Assembly: GCF_027244095.1 (NCBI RefSeq)
Contig: NC_069671.1
Location: 4,912,001 to 4,976,000 of the forward strand
Length of the DNA stretch: 64,000 nt
Source: Hemicordylus capensis
Taxonomy: Eukaryota; Chordata; Lepidosauria; Squamata; Cordylidae
Direction of reading: 5' to 3'
A program made the translations under genes and the position numbers. Positions 13,101 through 25,090 of this stretch are shown in pieces (positions within the stretch are counted from its first letter, which is position 1; every line of letters starts with the position of its first letter). The notes beneath the pieces were generated by a model. That model saw nothing but the letters and a program-made list of their open reading frames with translations. It made no database searches and was not told the DNA's origin.

Positions 13101-13460
13101 ACTGTTGGGCATACACTTAAACCTTTTTAGCGTTTATTCTAATTTTATATTAGCCCACCTCATTGCAAAGCTAGACTATTACCTTTTGCATCACAGATCT
13201 GCAAAGGTGTATGGCTAAATGAACTAAGTTTTTGCAAAGCGTAGTTGTCCCAAAGTTAGATACAGTAGTGCTATAGCTCATTTGCCAAGGCAGTTTTACC
13301 AACAAAACCTGAAGACTCTTCAGTGTGCTTTCTGCTCATATGGACTATTCTAAGCATAGTTGGATGTAAACTGCAGTGTTGAAACAGAAGCCAAAGCAAA
13401 ATGCTCTTCTCAAGATCCATCTGCATTAACAGCAGTCAACTATATTGAGTACTAGCTACT

Positions 13461-13555
13461 AGTTCTGTAATAGTAAAAACTTGGGAGAACTTTTCCCCCT
13501 AATGTACCCCACATTAGGGGGAAAAGTTCTCCCAAGTTTTTACTATAACAGAACT
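13461..13555. repeat. Near-perfect hairpin, 45-bp stems, 5-base loop
   Basis: Arms 13461-13505 and 13511-13555 are reverse complements with one mismatch seen, around the loop ACCCC. No terminal repeat or target duplication of a known family was seen. Confidence 0.85.
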
Positions 13556-14037
13556 ACTTGGCCACCCCGGCCAAGTACCCAGTAGCATGTTGTATACTTC
13601 TTGACAAATGACAACTTCCAAAACCTAGTTGGTGCACTCTCACTCCTCTTCCCAAAATGCAATGGTGGTCTATTTCTTCCTAAAGCAGCAATGCCCTCAG
13701 CTATGACGACCATGCTGCCGCGTTGCAAAATTATAGGCCGGCCTACAACGAGCTGTGAAGAGTGCTTACTGCACAGCTGTGAGCCTCTGTGGAACCAGGA
13801 TTCACAGCAGGGGCTAACAGGATGCAGCTGTGTTCAGGTGAAGAACTAATCTTTATACCTGCTCCGTGCCTCCAGCTGGAATGCCACTGCTTGCTGTAGG
13901 AGGTAGCAGCCACATCGGATTGGCAGTGGAGGGCTCACTCTGAAAGTGTATGTGCTCTGGCGGGGGGTGTGTGAGAGAGAGAGAGAGAGAGAGAGACACT
14001 GCCACTGAGCCTGAATTGTAGTGTACATGCTAACTGG

Positions 14038-14280
14038 GCAAAGAGGCACCTTTTACCGTGGTGATTCTCTTTATTTAGCAGGAGGAGAGTAACTGAACCC
14101 ATCCACCCCCAGCACAGTACTTCCAGTGACTGTTGCTGGTGTGTGTCTTATGTTTCTTTAGAATGTGAGCCCTTTGGGGACAGGGAGCCATCTTATTTGT
14201 TTGTTATTTCTCTTTGTAAACCACCCTGAGCCATTTTTGGAAGGGCGGTATAGAAATCGTATTATTATTATGCTCCAACA
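14038..14280 (+). mobile_element. Family A retroposon copy
   Basis: Contains CTGGGCAAAGAGGCACCTTT, GTGAGCCCTTTGGGGACAGG and the tail GGGCGGTATAGAAATCG. A (GA)n run lies just upstream at 13973-13995. Confidence 0.7.
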
Positions 14281-15278
14281 ACCAAGATGCTCCTGAAATG
14301 GAGACCGAGCACACAAGTTTGAAGAGTACAGACCAGCTAGCAAGTGCTTAATGCTGGCTAGAGGACAGTACTCAACCCTGCCAGCAGGCAGAGAGGTGGT
14401 GATCAGCATGGTGGTGGATCCAATGGCTGGGGCCATGGTGGTGGCGTGGCCTGGTCTGAGGCAGGCGACTCCAGCTTTGCTTGGAGCAGCACCCTTCCTT
14501 GGCCTGCCCCTGAAGACTTGGCTTACCATTTCTAGAAAGCTGTCAACCTCTGCTCTAGGGCAGTATAGGATACTGTTGGCTTTCCTGTGGATACAATAGG
14601 TCTACCAAGAAAACCACACGGCTCTGTGGTCACCCTCAACCCGGCGGCACAACCTTTCCTATGTCCACACAGCTACATGTGCCACTTGATACATCAGCTG
14701 AGGGCAATATTAATGCACAGAGAATGTACAGATCCAATCAAGGTATTTCCGTGGCAGAGAAAATTAGTTAAGAGCTTTCAGAAACACACAGCATGCTTCA
14801 AAGCCTCTTTCATCCCACTTTTCAATGAAGCAGAATTATTTGAAAATAAGTACTCACTAGCTGCTAGTGTACGTGAAAAACATTTGCTCCAAGGCTAGTT
14901 ATGTCTTTCACAAAACAGTTGACATGATTGGAACACACGAGCCTAGAGTTCTTATGTCCTTAATGCTGCATGTACTTTAAAACCATTCATAAAAATCCAG
15001 TTATTAAAAATGCACAGAAGTCACATCCCCGTTTCAAGTGACTAATGTAAACCCTCATATCACCACCTGACAAAATCCATAGCGGCTTTAAATAGGCACA
15101 GCTGTTGTCTTGAAAGATACAAAAGAATTGAGACTTTTCCTTTGAAGAAGCTGAATTTTAAGTCTTTTCATGAGTCTATTTTTATGGCATCACTGCACAC
15201 ACTAGAAGTCCAAGATACTTGAATTTCACCATCAGGAAATTGTTCAGTCTTAGTAGTTTTTTAAATGCTACAGCATGG
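14281..15278. other. DYNLL1-COQ5 intergenic DNA and COQ5 3' UTR
   Basis: No repeat or gene recognised. The part next to 15279 must include the COQ5 3' UTR. No unambiguous minus-strand AATAAA was found close to the stop, so the transcript end is unknown. Confidence 0.4.
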
Positions 15279-18200
15279 TCACAGCTTGAAGCCAGAGTGA
15301 ATGGCCACAATGCCTGAAGCCAAGTTTTGATATTCCACCTTCAGAAAGTCTGCATCTTCAATCATTTCCTTGAATTCCTCCTGAAATGCAGCAATGGAAA
15401 CATTGGTGTTAGGGATAAAGCTCATCTCTAGTGCTGGAGTCTGGTCTGAAGCATACGATGCAACCTTTCTGAAGTGACGCATCGGGTCTAGTAAGGCTAA
15501 GATATTCTGCCTGGGAACTCTATAGATACCACCTTGAATTATCTGATGGGGGGAAAGGAGGCTACCAATTAAAACAAAAAGTTCTGGTAAGAACTAATCT
15601 GCCTACTTTCCTTTCACTATAATTTCAACTGATCATTACACTCTTCAAATCCATGCACTTTTTGCTATCAAACACCAAATGCATTATGCAGGGTCTTCAA
15701 ACACAGCATAGTTTGAAGATAGCAATGAGATGTCATGATAAACACGTTGTTGCAATGTCCTTGTGGCATTACATACAGCTGTACTAAGTTTGGTCCAAAT
15801 TGGCCCAGGCATTGCAAAGTCGTCATGGGAACACACACAGCTCCCATCTTGACATGGGTACCAGAGTTCATTTATGGGATATCAAGGTTTAATGTCCTCT
15901 ATAATCTTTACCTGTACACCAAATTAAGTGCAGATCAGTTAGGCAGTCCACAAGTTAGCCCACTTCCACCTCAAACATCTGTGTCCGCCTTCTTGAATTG
16001 GGGTGGATGCTGTCACAAAACACACTGTTGAGGTGTCCCTATGTGGTTCAACAACTGTACCAAATTTGGTCCAAATCGGTCCAGGCATTGCGAAGTTGTT
16101 AGGGACACACACAGCAAGGTGATCTCATAAGACTAAATTGACTCCTGAACACCTTGGTATCCCTCAGCCAGACTACACTAGATGTTTACACTAGATGTTT
16201 ATTTTATTTTGCGGGGGGAAGGGGTGCAACCTATTTATTCCTATGCATTTCACCACATGTCCAATTAAATTCAATGGGACTCACTCCCAGGTAAGCATGC
16301 ACAGGACTGCAGCCTCAATAAAGAGTACTTTCTCACCTGAGCAGGAAAGCGTCTGATGCTTTCTACAAGATATTGATAGGATTTCCAATCACCAGCAATA
16401 ACCTCTCCCAACACAGGAATCACCTGGAAGCTGTAGAGATCGTAGAGACTGTGGAGGTAAAAACTGCAGGTGAATACAGATACCGCATCTGAGTTTTATT
16501 TCGATTAGATTTTCTCTTAACTGCCTTGTCTTTGGCCATTCGGATTCCTTCAGTTGTTTGAAGGGCTTGGTGTAGTTGATGGACCTTCAGTTTCATGGGA
16601 TGACCCCTGGTTCTAGTGTTGTGAGAGAGGGAGAAATTTCTTCTCTGCCCACTTGCTCTACCTCATGCATAATTTTATCCACCTCAATCATGTCTCCCCT
16701 TAGTTGCCTCTTTTCTAAACTAAAGAGCCCCAGATGCTGTAGCTTTGCCTCATAAGGAAGGTACTCCAGGCCCCTGATCATCTTGGTTGCCCTCTTCTGC
16801 ACCCTTCCCAGTTTGACAATGTCCTTCTTAAGATGCGGTGACCAGAGCTGTACGCAGTGCTCCAAATGTGGCAGCACCATAGATTTGTATAAGGGCATGA
16901 CCATATTAGCATTCTCACAATATTGTGTAAAGATGCATTTGCTCAAGATGATGAAACATGAGATACGAGCCATAATCCAACCTGGATATCAGGCTGTTGT
17001 TGACATGACTGAATTCTAGACAGAGAAATCGTCCTCCTGGTTTCAGGACTCGATAGGCCTCTTGAAGTGCCTGGAACAAGACCGATATGAAATGAACACA
17101 TGGTAGGCATATTCAGTGTTTTTCATTGTAAGGCCCGGGTTGGGGTGGGGGGGCAGTGGCAACCGCCATCCACCCTAAATGTGCTCCCTTGACTGATTGG
17201 GTCTGTGTGAAGCTTCAGCCAAAAGATGAATACTCTGCACAATTCCCCTGCTACCATGCAGAAACTGTGAGGAGGATGGTAATAATAACAAACAAACCCA
17301 ACCCACCTTTTGTTAGCCACCCCATAATTTTTTTCAATGTGTTTCCCATATTTTCAAGGCCTAGATTCATCTCGACTTAACTATATAGGGTGTTGTCTAA
17401 AGCCAAGGTAGCCCAAAGACACAGTATACCCCTGAACACCAGCAGCTGGAGATATCTGGCTGGCCACTGTCTGTGAAACTGAATGATGGACTAGACAGAC
17501 CTTTTCATCCAATCAAATATTTATTTTTATCTAAGAATATTTCTGTCGTGCCCCTCCAGTACAATACTGCTTGGGGCAGCATACACAAATGCAAATTATT
17601 TTCTTAGAGCAAAACTCTGCAAGTTTCAGCCCACAGGGACCAAGCTCACCTGGTCAATATGAGTGACATTCCGGATACCAAAAGCAATGGTGTAAACGTC
17701 AAAACTGTTGTCATTGAAAGGCAGCTCTTCAGCATTTCCAACCACCCAGGACAACCCTTTGAAACAACAGAAAAGCCGTTACTCAAAGTTACCCCAAAGT
17801 GCTCTCAAAAGGCAATCTTCTATGTCAAGGTTCTCCAACCATGGGTCCCCAGATGACAGGGACATTCAGTATTCCCTGGATTTCCTATATACTAGGAGCC
17901 ATGTAACTGGAGGAGAACATCCCATCCACAACACAATGCACTTCAGGCAATTTAAGTCAAGACACAGAAAGGCCTTCTTAAGGAGGAGGTCACTCCCATG
18001 CGCAAGCCAAGACAGACAGATGGGGGTGAGCAGCTGTGATGCCGAAAGGAAATAACTCAAAAGAACCTATATTGCTGTCCATGCTAGCAAAAAAAAGGCG
18101 AAAGAGCCCTTTCCCCTGTAACAGTTCATGTGGGAGAAAATTGCTGGATAGAGGAATATAGGAAGCTGCCTTCTACTGAGTCAAACCCTTGGTCCATCTA

Positions 18201-21200
18201 GCTCAGTATGGCCTACACAGACTGGCAGCGGCTCCTCCCAGGTTGCAGGCAGGAGTCTCTCTCAGCCCTATCGTGGAGATGCTGCCAGGGAGGGAACTTG
18301 GGACCTTCTGCTCTTCCCAGAGCAGCTCCATCTCCCGAGGGGAATATCTTACAGTGCTCACAGATGTCTCCCATTCAAATGCAAAGCTGGGTGGATCCTA
18401 CTTAGCAAAGGGGACAATTCAGGCTTGCTGAATTTGAGGAGAACTGGTCTTGTGGTAGCAAATATGACTTGTCCCTTGAGCTTGGGGAATGGGGTCGCTC
18501 TGGGAAGAGCAAAAGGTTCCCAACTCCCTCCCTGGCAGCATCTCCAAGACAGGGCTGAGAAAGATTCCTGCCTGCAACCTTGGAGAAGCTGCTGCCAGTC
18601 TGTGAAGACAATAATGTGCTAGACAGACCAATGGTCTGACTCAGTATATGGCAGCCCTTTATGATCCCTTAAAAATGAGTTACTGACCAGAGGCCCCTCC
18701 CCCCAACATGCTTTCCATGGTCTGACTCCCACTCTGAAGCAAGAGTCCTTTACCTTCCGAGTAGCCAAGCTGTTGAGATTTCTGCTTCCCGACTTTCAGC
18801 ATCTCTTCGTTAATGTCACAGACGACTACGTGAGAGCCTCCCAGCGATTTGTGCTCTTCTTCTTGGTAAAGTTTGGTAATTTCCTGCCATGATAAATTCT
18901 GATGGGATCTCAGCTTCTGTCGGGCCCGATGTTCCCGCTGGGAATGAACATAATGGATGAAGCGAAAGGCGATATCACCTGCATTGATTTGGAGAGCAAG
19001 ATTCACAATGTGCGATTGCCTCTGAAATTAAACCTTTTAAGATTTAAGCACGCAGCCAGGAGTTTGAACATTTATTCCAATTTAAGGCTGGCACCATGTT
19101 ATGGTGGGTAGCATGGAGAAAAGTCACTCAGAATGCCATGGCTTCGCTCCTAGTGCGATGGCATATGCACCAGGCTACTGGTGGGTTTCCAGGCTTAACA
19201 GTGTTGGCACTGCACTCTCCCTGTTTGAGTGCCATCAACTATTAGGATGATCATCAAGAATTTTGCTCTATATGCCCTCTTCTGCAGTGGCGAGAACTAC
19301 TGTGGAAAAGAGCAAGACACTGTTGAGTAATGACCCTGCTTGAGAAATGTGCGAGACCAATCTCTTTGGCCTTTGGTATTCTGAGTCTGTTTTATACATG
19401 CTGCTAAATAGCTGTATGTATTGGGCTGTCGAACCAGCTCTGCAATTTACTTGGAAGTAAGTCCCATTGAATCTAGTGGAACTTATTTCTCCTTAAAGAT
19501 GCATAGGATTAAACTGGGAGGTTTGTTAACCATTTTAAATTGCAGTTTGAGGGTTTTAATGGTTATCAATTACGGAATGGAATTTTCCTTTTCCAAAAGG
19601 AGGAGATATGGGGTATAAATGTCTTAAATAGTGTTGACAGGAAAATAGAAACTACAGTTGGCAGCAAAGTTCTGAATTCTCCACTTTTAGCTGCCTTCCA
19701 AAACAGGGCTTATGACTGTTCTTTACAAGTACAGTTGGCTGGGAGAACAAAGAAGACTAACAAATGGAGTGTTGAAATACTTATTTCACCTTTTGTGAAC
19801 AGTTCAGCAAGTAATTTAGAAATTTAAAACTGACAACCAGAGTCAATGTTCGCCTGGCTGAGTTGTTAACATAATACCTTAACATAAGTTGCTAGCTACA
19901 ACTAGGCTCTGACATGAAGCACGTCAGGATTGATTTTAATCAAATCTGTGTTAAACACACTTTATCTATACATGGATGGGGTCTGAGATGCCAGCATTTC
20001 AGACTACCAGGAAGTTCCTACACAAAGAGATAGGTCTCAGATCTATCTTTGAGACAGAATTAAGTTTGTATCCTGAGGGTACGTCCTTCAAGAGAATGAA
20101 CTTCCAACACCTCAGTGGAGGACTGAAGCAAAGTTAGCTTTCTCTGGTCACCTGGTTTTGCTGTGCTGTTTAGAAGCACATTTACAAATTCTTGGCCCTT
20201 GGCTCTCTTGGAAGAGAGCTGGTCTTGTGGTCGCAAGCATGATTTGTCCCCTTAGCTAAGCAGGGTCCGTCCTGTTTGCATATGAATAGGAGACTTGATG
20301 TGTGAGCACTGGAAGAGATTCCCCTTAAGGGATGGAGCTGCTCTGGGAAGAGCAGAAGGTTCCAAGTTCCCTCCCTGGCAGCATCTCCAAGATAAGTCTG
20401 AGAGAGACTCCTGCCTGCAACCTTGGAGAAGCCGCTGCCAGTCTGTGTAGACAATACTGAGCTAGATAGACCAATGGTCTGACTCAGTATATGGCATCTT
20501 CCTATATTTCTTCCCATGTTCCTAACTGGCTCCTCCATGGCAAAGATCAAACACTCCTGGATTAGGGAATGCCAGATCCATCCCAGCTCTTGGATTCTAT
20601 GAACAGCTTGCGTTCCTCATTCTCTAAATTTAGTCTCCAAACTCGCTCCACTAGCCTAACATGGTTGGCTTATGCAACAGCATTCTCTCGCACCTGCTCC
20701 ATGTACAGTCCAATAAACCAGCAAATGCAGTAAACATTCTTTCATGATTAATAATTGCACAGGCGATACATTGTTCAAGACATTAAATTTAGGGGAGTGG
20801 TTTTGCATGGTGTAGTAATTAGAGTGCTGGACTAGGACTGGAGAGACCCGAGTTCAACTCCCCATTCAGCCATGAGACTTGCTGGGTGATTCTGGGCCAG
20901 TCACTTCTCTCTCAGCCTAACCTACTTCACAGGGTTGTTGTGAGGAGAAACCTAAGTATGCAGCACACCGCTCTGGGCTCGTTGGAGGAAGAGCGGGATA
21001 TAAAATGTAATAAATAAATACTATACTGATCTCAGAAAACCAATGACCATGAAAAAAATGCTGTCTTGATCCACACATGATTCAAAGCATAAAGCCACCT
21101 CAGAACAACGTGGGTCTTACCTGTCCCTCCCGCAACATCAAGCAACTGAGTTCCAGGGTAAGGGTTCATTTGACGCAGCAGGATATCCTTCCAGACACGA

Positions 21201-23779
21201 TGGATCCCCAAGCTCATTGAATCATTCATTAGGTCATACTTCTTGGCCACATTTTTAAAAATCTGATAAACTGAAATGGATTGTAAAAAAAAAAAAAAGC
21301 AGGGGATGATGTTAGCTTTTCTCATCTGTACCACACTGATCACAAGCCACCTAATGGCACAGTGGGGAAATGACTTGACTAGCAAGCCAGAGGTTGCCAG
21401 TTTGAATCCACGCTGTGACGCTGGTGTTTCCCAGACTATGAGGAACACCTATATTGGGCAGCAGCGATATAGGAAGATGCTGAAAGGCATCATCTCATAC
21501 TGCACCGGAGATGGCAATGGGAAACCCCTCCTGTATTCTACCAAAGGCAACCACGGGGCTCTGTGGTCGCCAGGAGTCGACTGCACTACTTTACTTTACC
21601 ATGCTGATCTAGATCAGGGATTCTCAACGTTGGGTCCCCAGATGTTATTGGACTTCATCTCCCATAATCCCCAACCAAATGCCACTGGAGCTGGGGATTA
21701 TGGGAGTTGAAATCCAACTAACTAACTATTCAACTGACCCCTGCTAACTGGGCAAAGAGGCACCTTTTACCGTGGTGATTCTCTTTATTTAGCAGGGGCA
21801 GAGTAACTGGCCCTATCCACCCCCAGCACAGTACTTCCAGTGACTGTTGCTGGTGTGTGTCTTATGTTTCTTTTTAGAATGTGAGCCCTTTGGGGACAGG
21901 GAGCCATCTTATTTGTTTGTTATCTCTCTTTGTAAACCGCCCTGAGCCATTTTTGGAAGGGCGGTATAGAAATTGAATTAATAAATAATTAATAATAACA
22001 ACATCTGGGGACCCAATGTTGAGAATCCCTGGTCTAATACCCTTCCTTCTGCCATTTTGGATGGCAGATTTAAGAGAATACCACTCAGGAACCGGCAATG
22101 TCTTTGTGGTTCAGCTAATATCGAGTCCACCTCACACATTCTTTTATACTGTTTATATCAGGGATTCGCAACGTTGAGTCCTCAGAAGTTATTGGACTTC
22201 ATTTCCCATAATCCACAGTCCCAGTGGCCTTTGGTTGGGAATTATGGGAGCTGGTCCAGATTGTATACAGCAATCTGAGGACCCAACATTGAGAATCTCT
22301 GGTTTATATTATAGGGACATTTGCATTGCCTGGATTGAACCACTTCTAAAAAAACATGCCAGGTCAATTGGAAGAGTATTACACTTCCTTCTTTCTTGCA
22401 GACCAGTATACAGCAATTAAAGCTGGGCTAGCAAGATTCTGTACTGCTGCATGTAAACTGATACGGAAGCAGTTGATTAATTGTAATTGAGACCTCTGTA
22501 TGTATATGTTCTGAGGCTCTATTACTCAGTCCTGTTGTTTTGATTTGATTTTACTTTGTTTTTATTTTTTATTTTATCTTTTGATTGCTGGTCATTGACT
22601 ATAATAATAAATTTCATTCATTCATTCACCTTCCTGCAGCTACCTTCACCGCATCTCTGAGATTTTGCCACTTTTAAGTGAGCCACTCAAAGTATATGGT
22701 GTGATTAAAATACAAAGAAAACTGATGTACATATATTTGTACCTATACAAACAACATAAATACCTTTACATAGAAAAGCAGAACTCAAAATTGCAAAGCA
22801 CACACACAAGAGACAGTAGTTGCTCTGCATTCTATTCATTTGCTTATTATTAGATTTCTATACCATCTTTCATTTAAAAAAAAACAAAACTCAAGCTGGT
22901 TCTCTGTCACAGGATGTGGTGATGGCCCCTAGCCTGGATGGCTTTAAAAGGGACTTAGACAAAGCCATGGAAGACAGATCTACCAATGGCTCCTAGGCTG
23001 GAGGCCGTGGGCCACCTCCCGCCTCAGAGGCATGATGCCTCTCAATCCCAGTTGCAGGGGAGCAACAGCAGGAGAGAGGGCATGCCACCTTCCCTTGCCG
23101 GTGGGCTTCTCCAAAACATCTGGTGAGCTGCTGTGTGAAACAGGATGCTGGACTGGATGGGCTTCTCCTTGGGCCTGATCCAGCAGCACTGTAATTATAT
23201 ACAAAAAATGCAGCACCCTAGAAGACTCTTAAAATTGCATAATAAATATATTGAAGTGGACTATAACAATACAAACCCAACGAAGAGTTTTAAAAAACAA
23301 ACAAACCACACACACACACACACACTCCCTCGGAGTAGAGAGAAAGGTTCTAGCCTTGCCTACCCCTTGAAGAGCTAGTTTTCTACCTGCAGAGAAGGGG
23401 GGGGCTGCTTTAAGCACAAAGAACATTAAGAAACGCCCCCTGCATCCCGAAGTGCTGCACACCCTCCCACTCCCAGAGGCCTCTAACATTAATTACGAAA
23501 GCGACTCTACTAATTGCAACTTTTTAAAAAAACAACAACTATTCTTAGCAAGTTATTCGCTCTCCTGGAGACATGGCTTCCACCGCCGCCCTCACCCTTC
23601 TCTCCTTTCTCCGCCTCCGACACGGTCTGGAACCCGAAGTGAGTCTCCCCACCATTGGCGGCGGCTGCAGGGCGCCTCGCCCCGCCGCACACGCCGCGAC
23701 CAAGCCACAGGCGCAGCAGCCGCTGTCCCTGGTAAGCCCGCAGGGCCCGGCCCGGAAGAGCGGCCATGGGCGCCGCCAT
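15279..23779 (-). CDS. COQ5: COQ5, 2-methoxy-6-polyprenyl-1,4-benzoquinol methylase, complete
   Basis: This mitochondrial SAM-dependent enzyme does the C-methylation step of coenzyme Q synthesis inside the COQ complex. Seven minus-strand coding exons: 23596-23779, 21121-21270, 18754-18978, 17650-17756, 16982-17070, 16337-16448 and 15279-15380. All have GT-AG borders and compatible phases, giving 322 residues (human about 327). The N-terminus is Arg/Ala-rich with few acidic residues, as in a mitochondrial presequence, before [14 protein letters not shown] motif I is LLDVAGGTG (about 104-112). The acidic strand is VVVCDIN. Motif II is [16 protein letters not shown], then [14 protein letters not shown]. 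The C-terminus ends [10 protein letters not shown]. The ATG at 23779 is first in frame; a second Met is at residue 5. Introns hold many SINE, LINE and MITE copies, but the exons are clean. Confidence 0.97.
15735..16115. repeat. Two diverged copies of a dispersed repeat in COQ5 intron 6
   Basis: Positions 15735-15890 and 15990-16115 both contain a 'gtaccaaatttggtccaaat.ggtccaggcattg' type phrase and 'cacacacag'. Probably fragments of one old transposon; family not named. Confidence 0.55.
16573..16980 (-). mobile_element. CR1-type LINE, reverse transcriptase C-terminal fragment
   Basis: The minus-strand reading contains [37 protein letters not shown] and [17 protein letters not shown], the conserved end of CR1 polymerase ORFs. 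It is truncated and sits between COQ5 exons 5 and 6, its right end close to exon 5. Confidence 0.85.
18153..18668. mobile_element. Pair of 5S-derived SINEs, facing orientations
   Basis: A minus copy (18153-18424, from ATAGGAAGCTGCCTTCTACT) is followed by a plus copy (18432-18668, from GAGAACTGGTCTTGTGG). The second lacks part of the 5S-like core. Both lie in COQ5 intron 3. Confidence 0.75.
19010..20200. other. COQ5 intron 2, unique part
   Basis: No gene recognised. A short dispersed motif (AAGTAAGTCCCATTGAATCT, near 19454) of a kind common in sauropsids is present. Confidence 0.4.
20212..20515 (+). mobile_element. 5S-derived SINE, near full length
   Basis: Runs from GAGAGCTGGTCTTGTGG through AGCTAAGCAGGGTC and ATGAATAGGAGAC to the tail CAGTATATGGCATCTTCCTA. 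Confidence 0.8.
20800..21022 (+). mobile_element. tRNA/MIR-like SINE
   Basis: The head GTGTAGTAATTAGAGTGCTG and GAGTTCAACTCCCC resemble A and B boxes. The body CAGGGTTGTTGTGAGGAGAA and tail GGAGGAAGAGCGGGATATAA, plus an AATAAATAAATA end, recur at 24880-25090, 34590-34790 and 35043-35250. Confidence 0.75.
21350..21600 (+). mobile_element. tRNA-derived SINE
   Basis: The head GGCACAGTGGGGAAATGACT and CCAGTTTGAATCC resembles tRNA A and B boxes. The body includes GGGCAGCAGCGATATAGGAA and ends CGCCAGGAGTCGACTGCAC. Confidence 0.75.
21615..22031. mobile_element. Palindromic MITE split by a family A copy
   Basis: The ends CAGGGATTCTCAACGTTGGG and its complement AATGTTGAGAATCCCTG are inverted repeats. 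The inserted family A element occupies about 21728-21990. Flanks (ATCTAGAT / GTCTAATA) do not give a clear target duplication. Confidence 0.75.
22050..22620 (+). mobile_element. LINE 3' end with MITE insertion
   Basis: The plus-strand reading has [20 protein letters not shown] then HILLYC, the Cys/His knuckle near the end of a LINE polymerase ORF. It continues past the MITE at 22159-22301 with [12 protein letters not shown]. The related minus-strand copy is at 61550-62340. It ends in an 'ataataataaatttcattcattcattc' style tail. Confidence 0.75.
22159..22301. mobile_element. hAT-type MITE with exact 8-bp target duplication
   Basis: Terminal repeats CAGGGATTCGCAACGTTGAG and the complement of CAACATTGAGAATCTCTG flank a palindrome. 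GTTTATAT is duplicated exactly at 22151-22158 and 22302-22309, inside the LINE. Confidence 0.9.
22900..23200 (+). mobile_element. CR1 LINE 3' end
   Basis: GGATGTGGTGATGGCCCCTA, CTGGATGGCTTTAAAAGGG and GGATGCTGGACTGGATGGGC are the well-known CR1 3' untranslated blocks. Located in COQ5 intron 1. Confidence 0.85.
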
Positions 23780-23870
23780 CTTGGCTAGCGTCGTAACGAT
23801 GACTTCCTCGCCGTACGGCCGGAACTCGCCCCCCCCCCGAGGACGCTTTGCCCCGTAGTATCCCTTCCCT
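23560..23870 (-). promoter_or_regulatory. COQ5: COQ5 CpG promoter and first exon
   Basis: A short CpG-rich stretch covers exon 1 and about 90 bp upstream. It borders the repeat block that separates COQ5 from TOP3B. Confidence 0.65.
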
Positions 23871-24119
23871 TTGCCCTATCCAGCAACGAGTGCTACACTG
23901 TAGGGTTTTCTGACAGGTGTAGCAGCACTTGGGCTTCGTTTGACAGTACTGAGCATGCTCAGATGCACCGGGCAGGGCTCCTCGAGGGGCAGGGTAAAGT
24001 GCTGCTAGTGTGTTATTCTCCCCTACCCCATCAGATTTCAGCACTTCCTCCACCTCTTTCCTGATAAACTTCCGTGTCGGTGCTCATGCGCAGTCTCCCT
24101 GTTTGTAACCACTAGCGCT

Positions 24120-24448
24120 CTCTTGCCCATGCATCTTTTTTTTTTTTTTTAAATGATGTTAGAGATAGTAAAAAACTTGGTTATCGAATTAAAAATTATA
24201 CAACATTGTTAAAAATTACATGTTTACAAATAATGTATAAAATGTTGTGTCTTGGCCTTTTTGAGAAATGTAATGCATTTTTGTAAAAAAATGATTTTAG
24301 AGATTGTTAAAAATTACATATTTACAAATAATGCATAAAATGTTTTGTCTTGGCCTTTTTGAGAAATGTAATGCATCTTTGAAAAAAAAATGATTTTAGA
24401 GATTGTTAAAAAATATATTTAAGATGTTTGAATTTTTCTTTGTTTGAA
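24120..24448. repeat. AT-rich tandem repeat, about 98-bp period
   Basis: After a T tract at 24130, the block from TTTACAAATAATG to GAAATGTAATGCAT occurs at 24223 and again at 24321, and TGATTTTAGAGATTGTTAAA is repeated. It borders the long inverted repeat. Confidence 0.8.
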
Positions 24449-24879
24449 AGGTTTGGTTATCAGATTAAGAATTGTACAACATTGTTAAAAATTATGTTTC
24501 AGATTTTTGAAAGGTATTTTTCTGAACAATGTCATTTATTATATTTAATACATTATAAAGGTTTGGTTATGAAAATAAAAATCATACGTTGATAAAAATT
24601 TTGTTTCAGATTTTTGAAAGTTTTTTTCTGAACAATGTCATTTATTATCTTTAAAACATTTTAAAAAATTGGTGCTTTGGGAACAGGTGTTTCGTAATCT
24701 GGACAGGGCCTGCAAGTGTTTCATGCTGCGGGAGCATGCCCAAGCCTAATCCACTGTGCAGCTTTGCTAGCTGCATCTGTCACGTCCCCCTATGAGCAGG
24801 TGAGGAGCACATGTTCAGCTATTAGATGTTTGGTTACTCACCACACAGGTGTTTTATAAAGATGATGATGATGATTAAT

Positions 24880-25090
24880 AATACATTTATACCCCGCTCT
24901 TCCTCCAAGGAGGCCAGAGGGGTGTGCTACATAAGTTTCCCTTCACAACAACCCTGTGAGGTAGGTTAGGCTGAGAGAGAAATGAGTGGCCCAGAGTCAC
25001 CCAGCAAGTCTCACGGCTGAATGGGGAGTTTGTACTCTGGTCTCCCCGTTCCTAGTCCAGCACTCAAGCCTAATCCACTGTGCAGCTTTG
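24880..25090 (-). mobile_element. tRNA/MIR-like SINE shared by both arms
   Basis: Reversed copy of the 20800-21022 family. Its mirror is at 34590-34790, so it was present before the inverted duplication. Confidence 0.75.
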
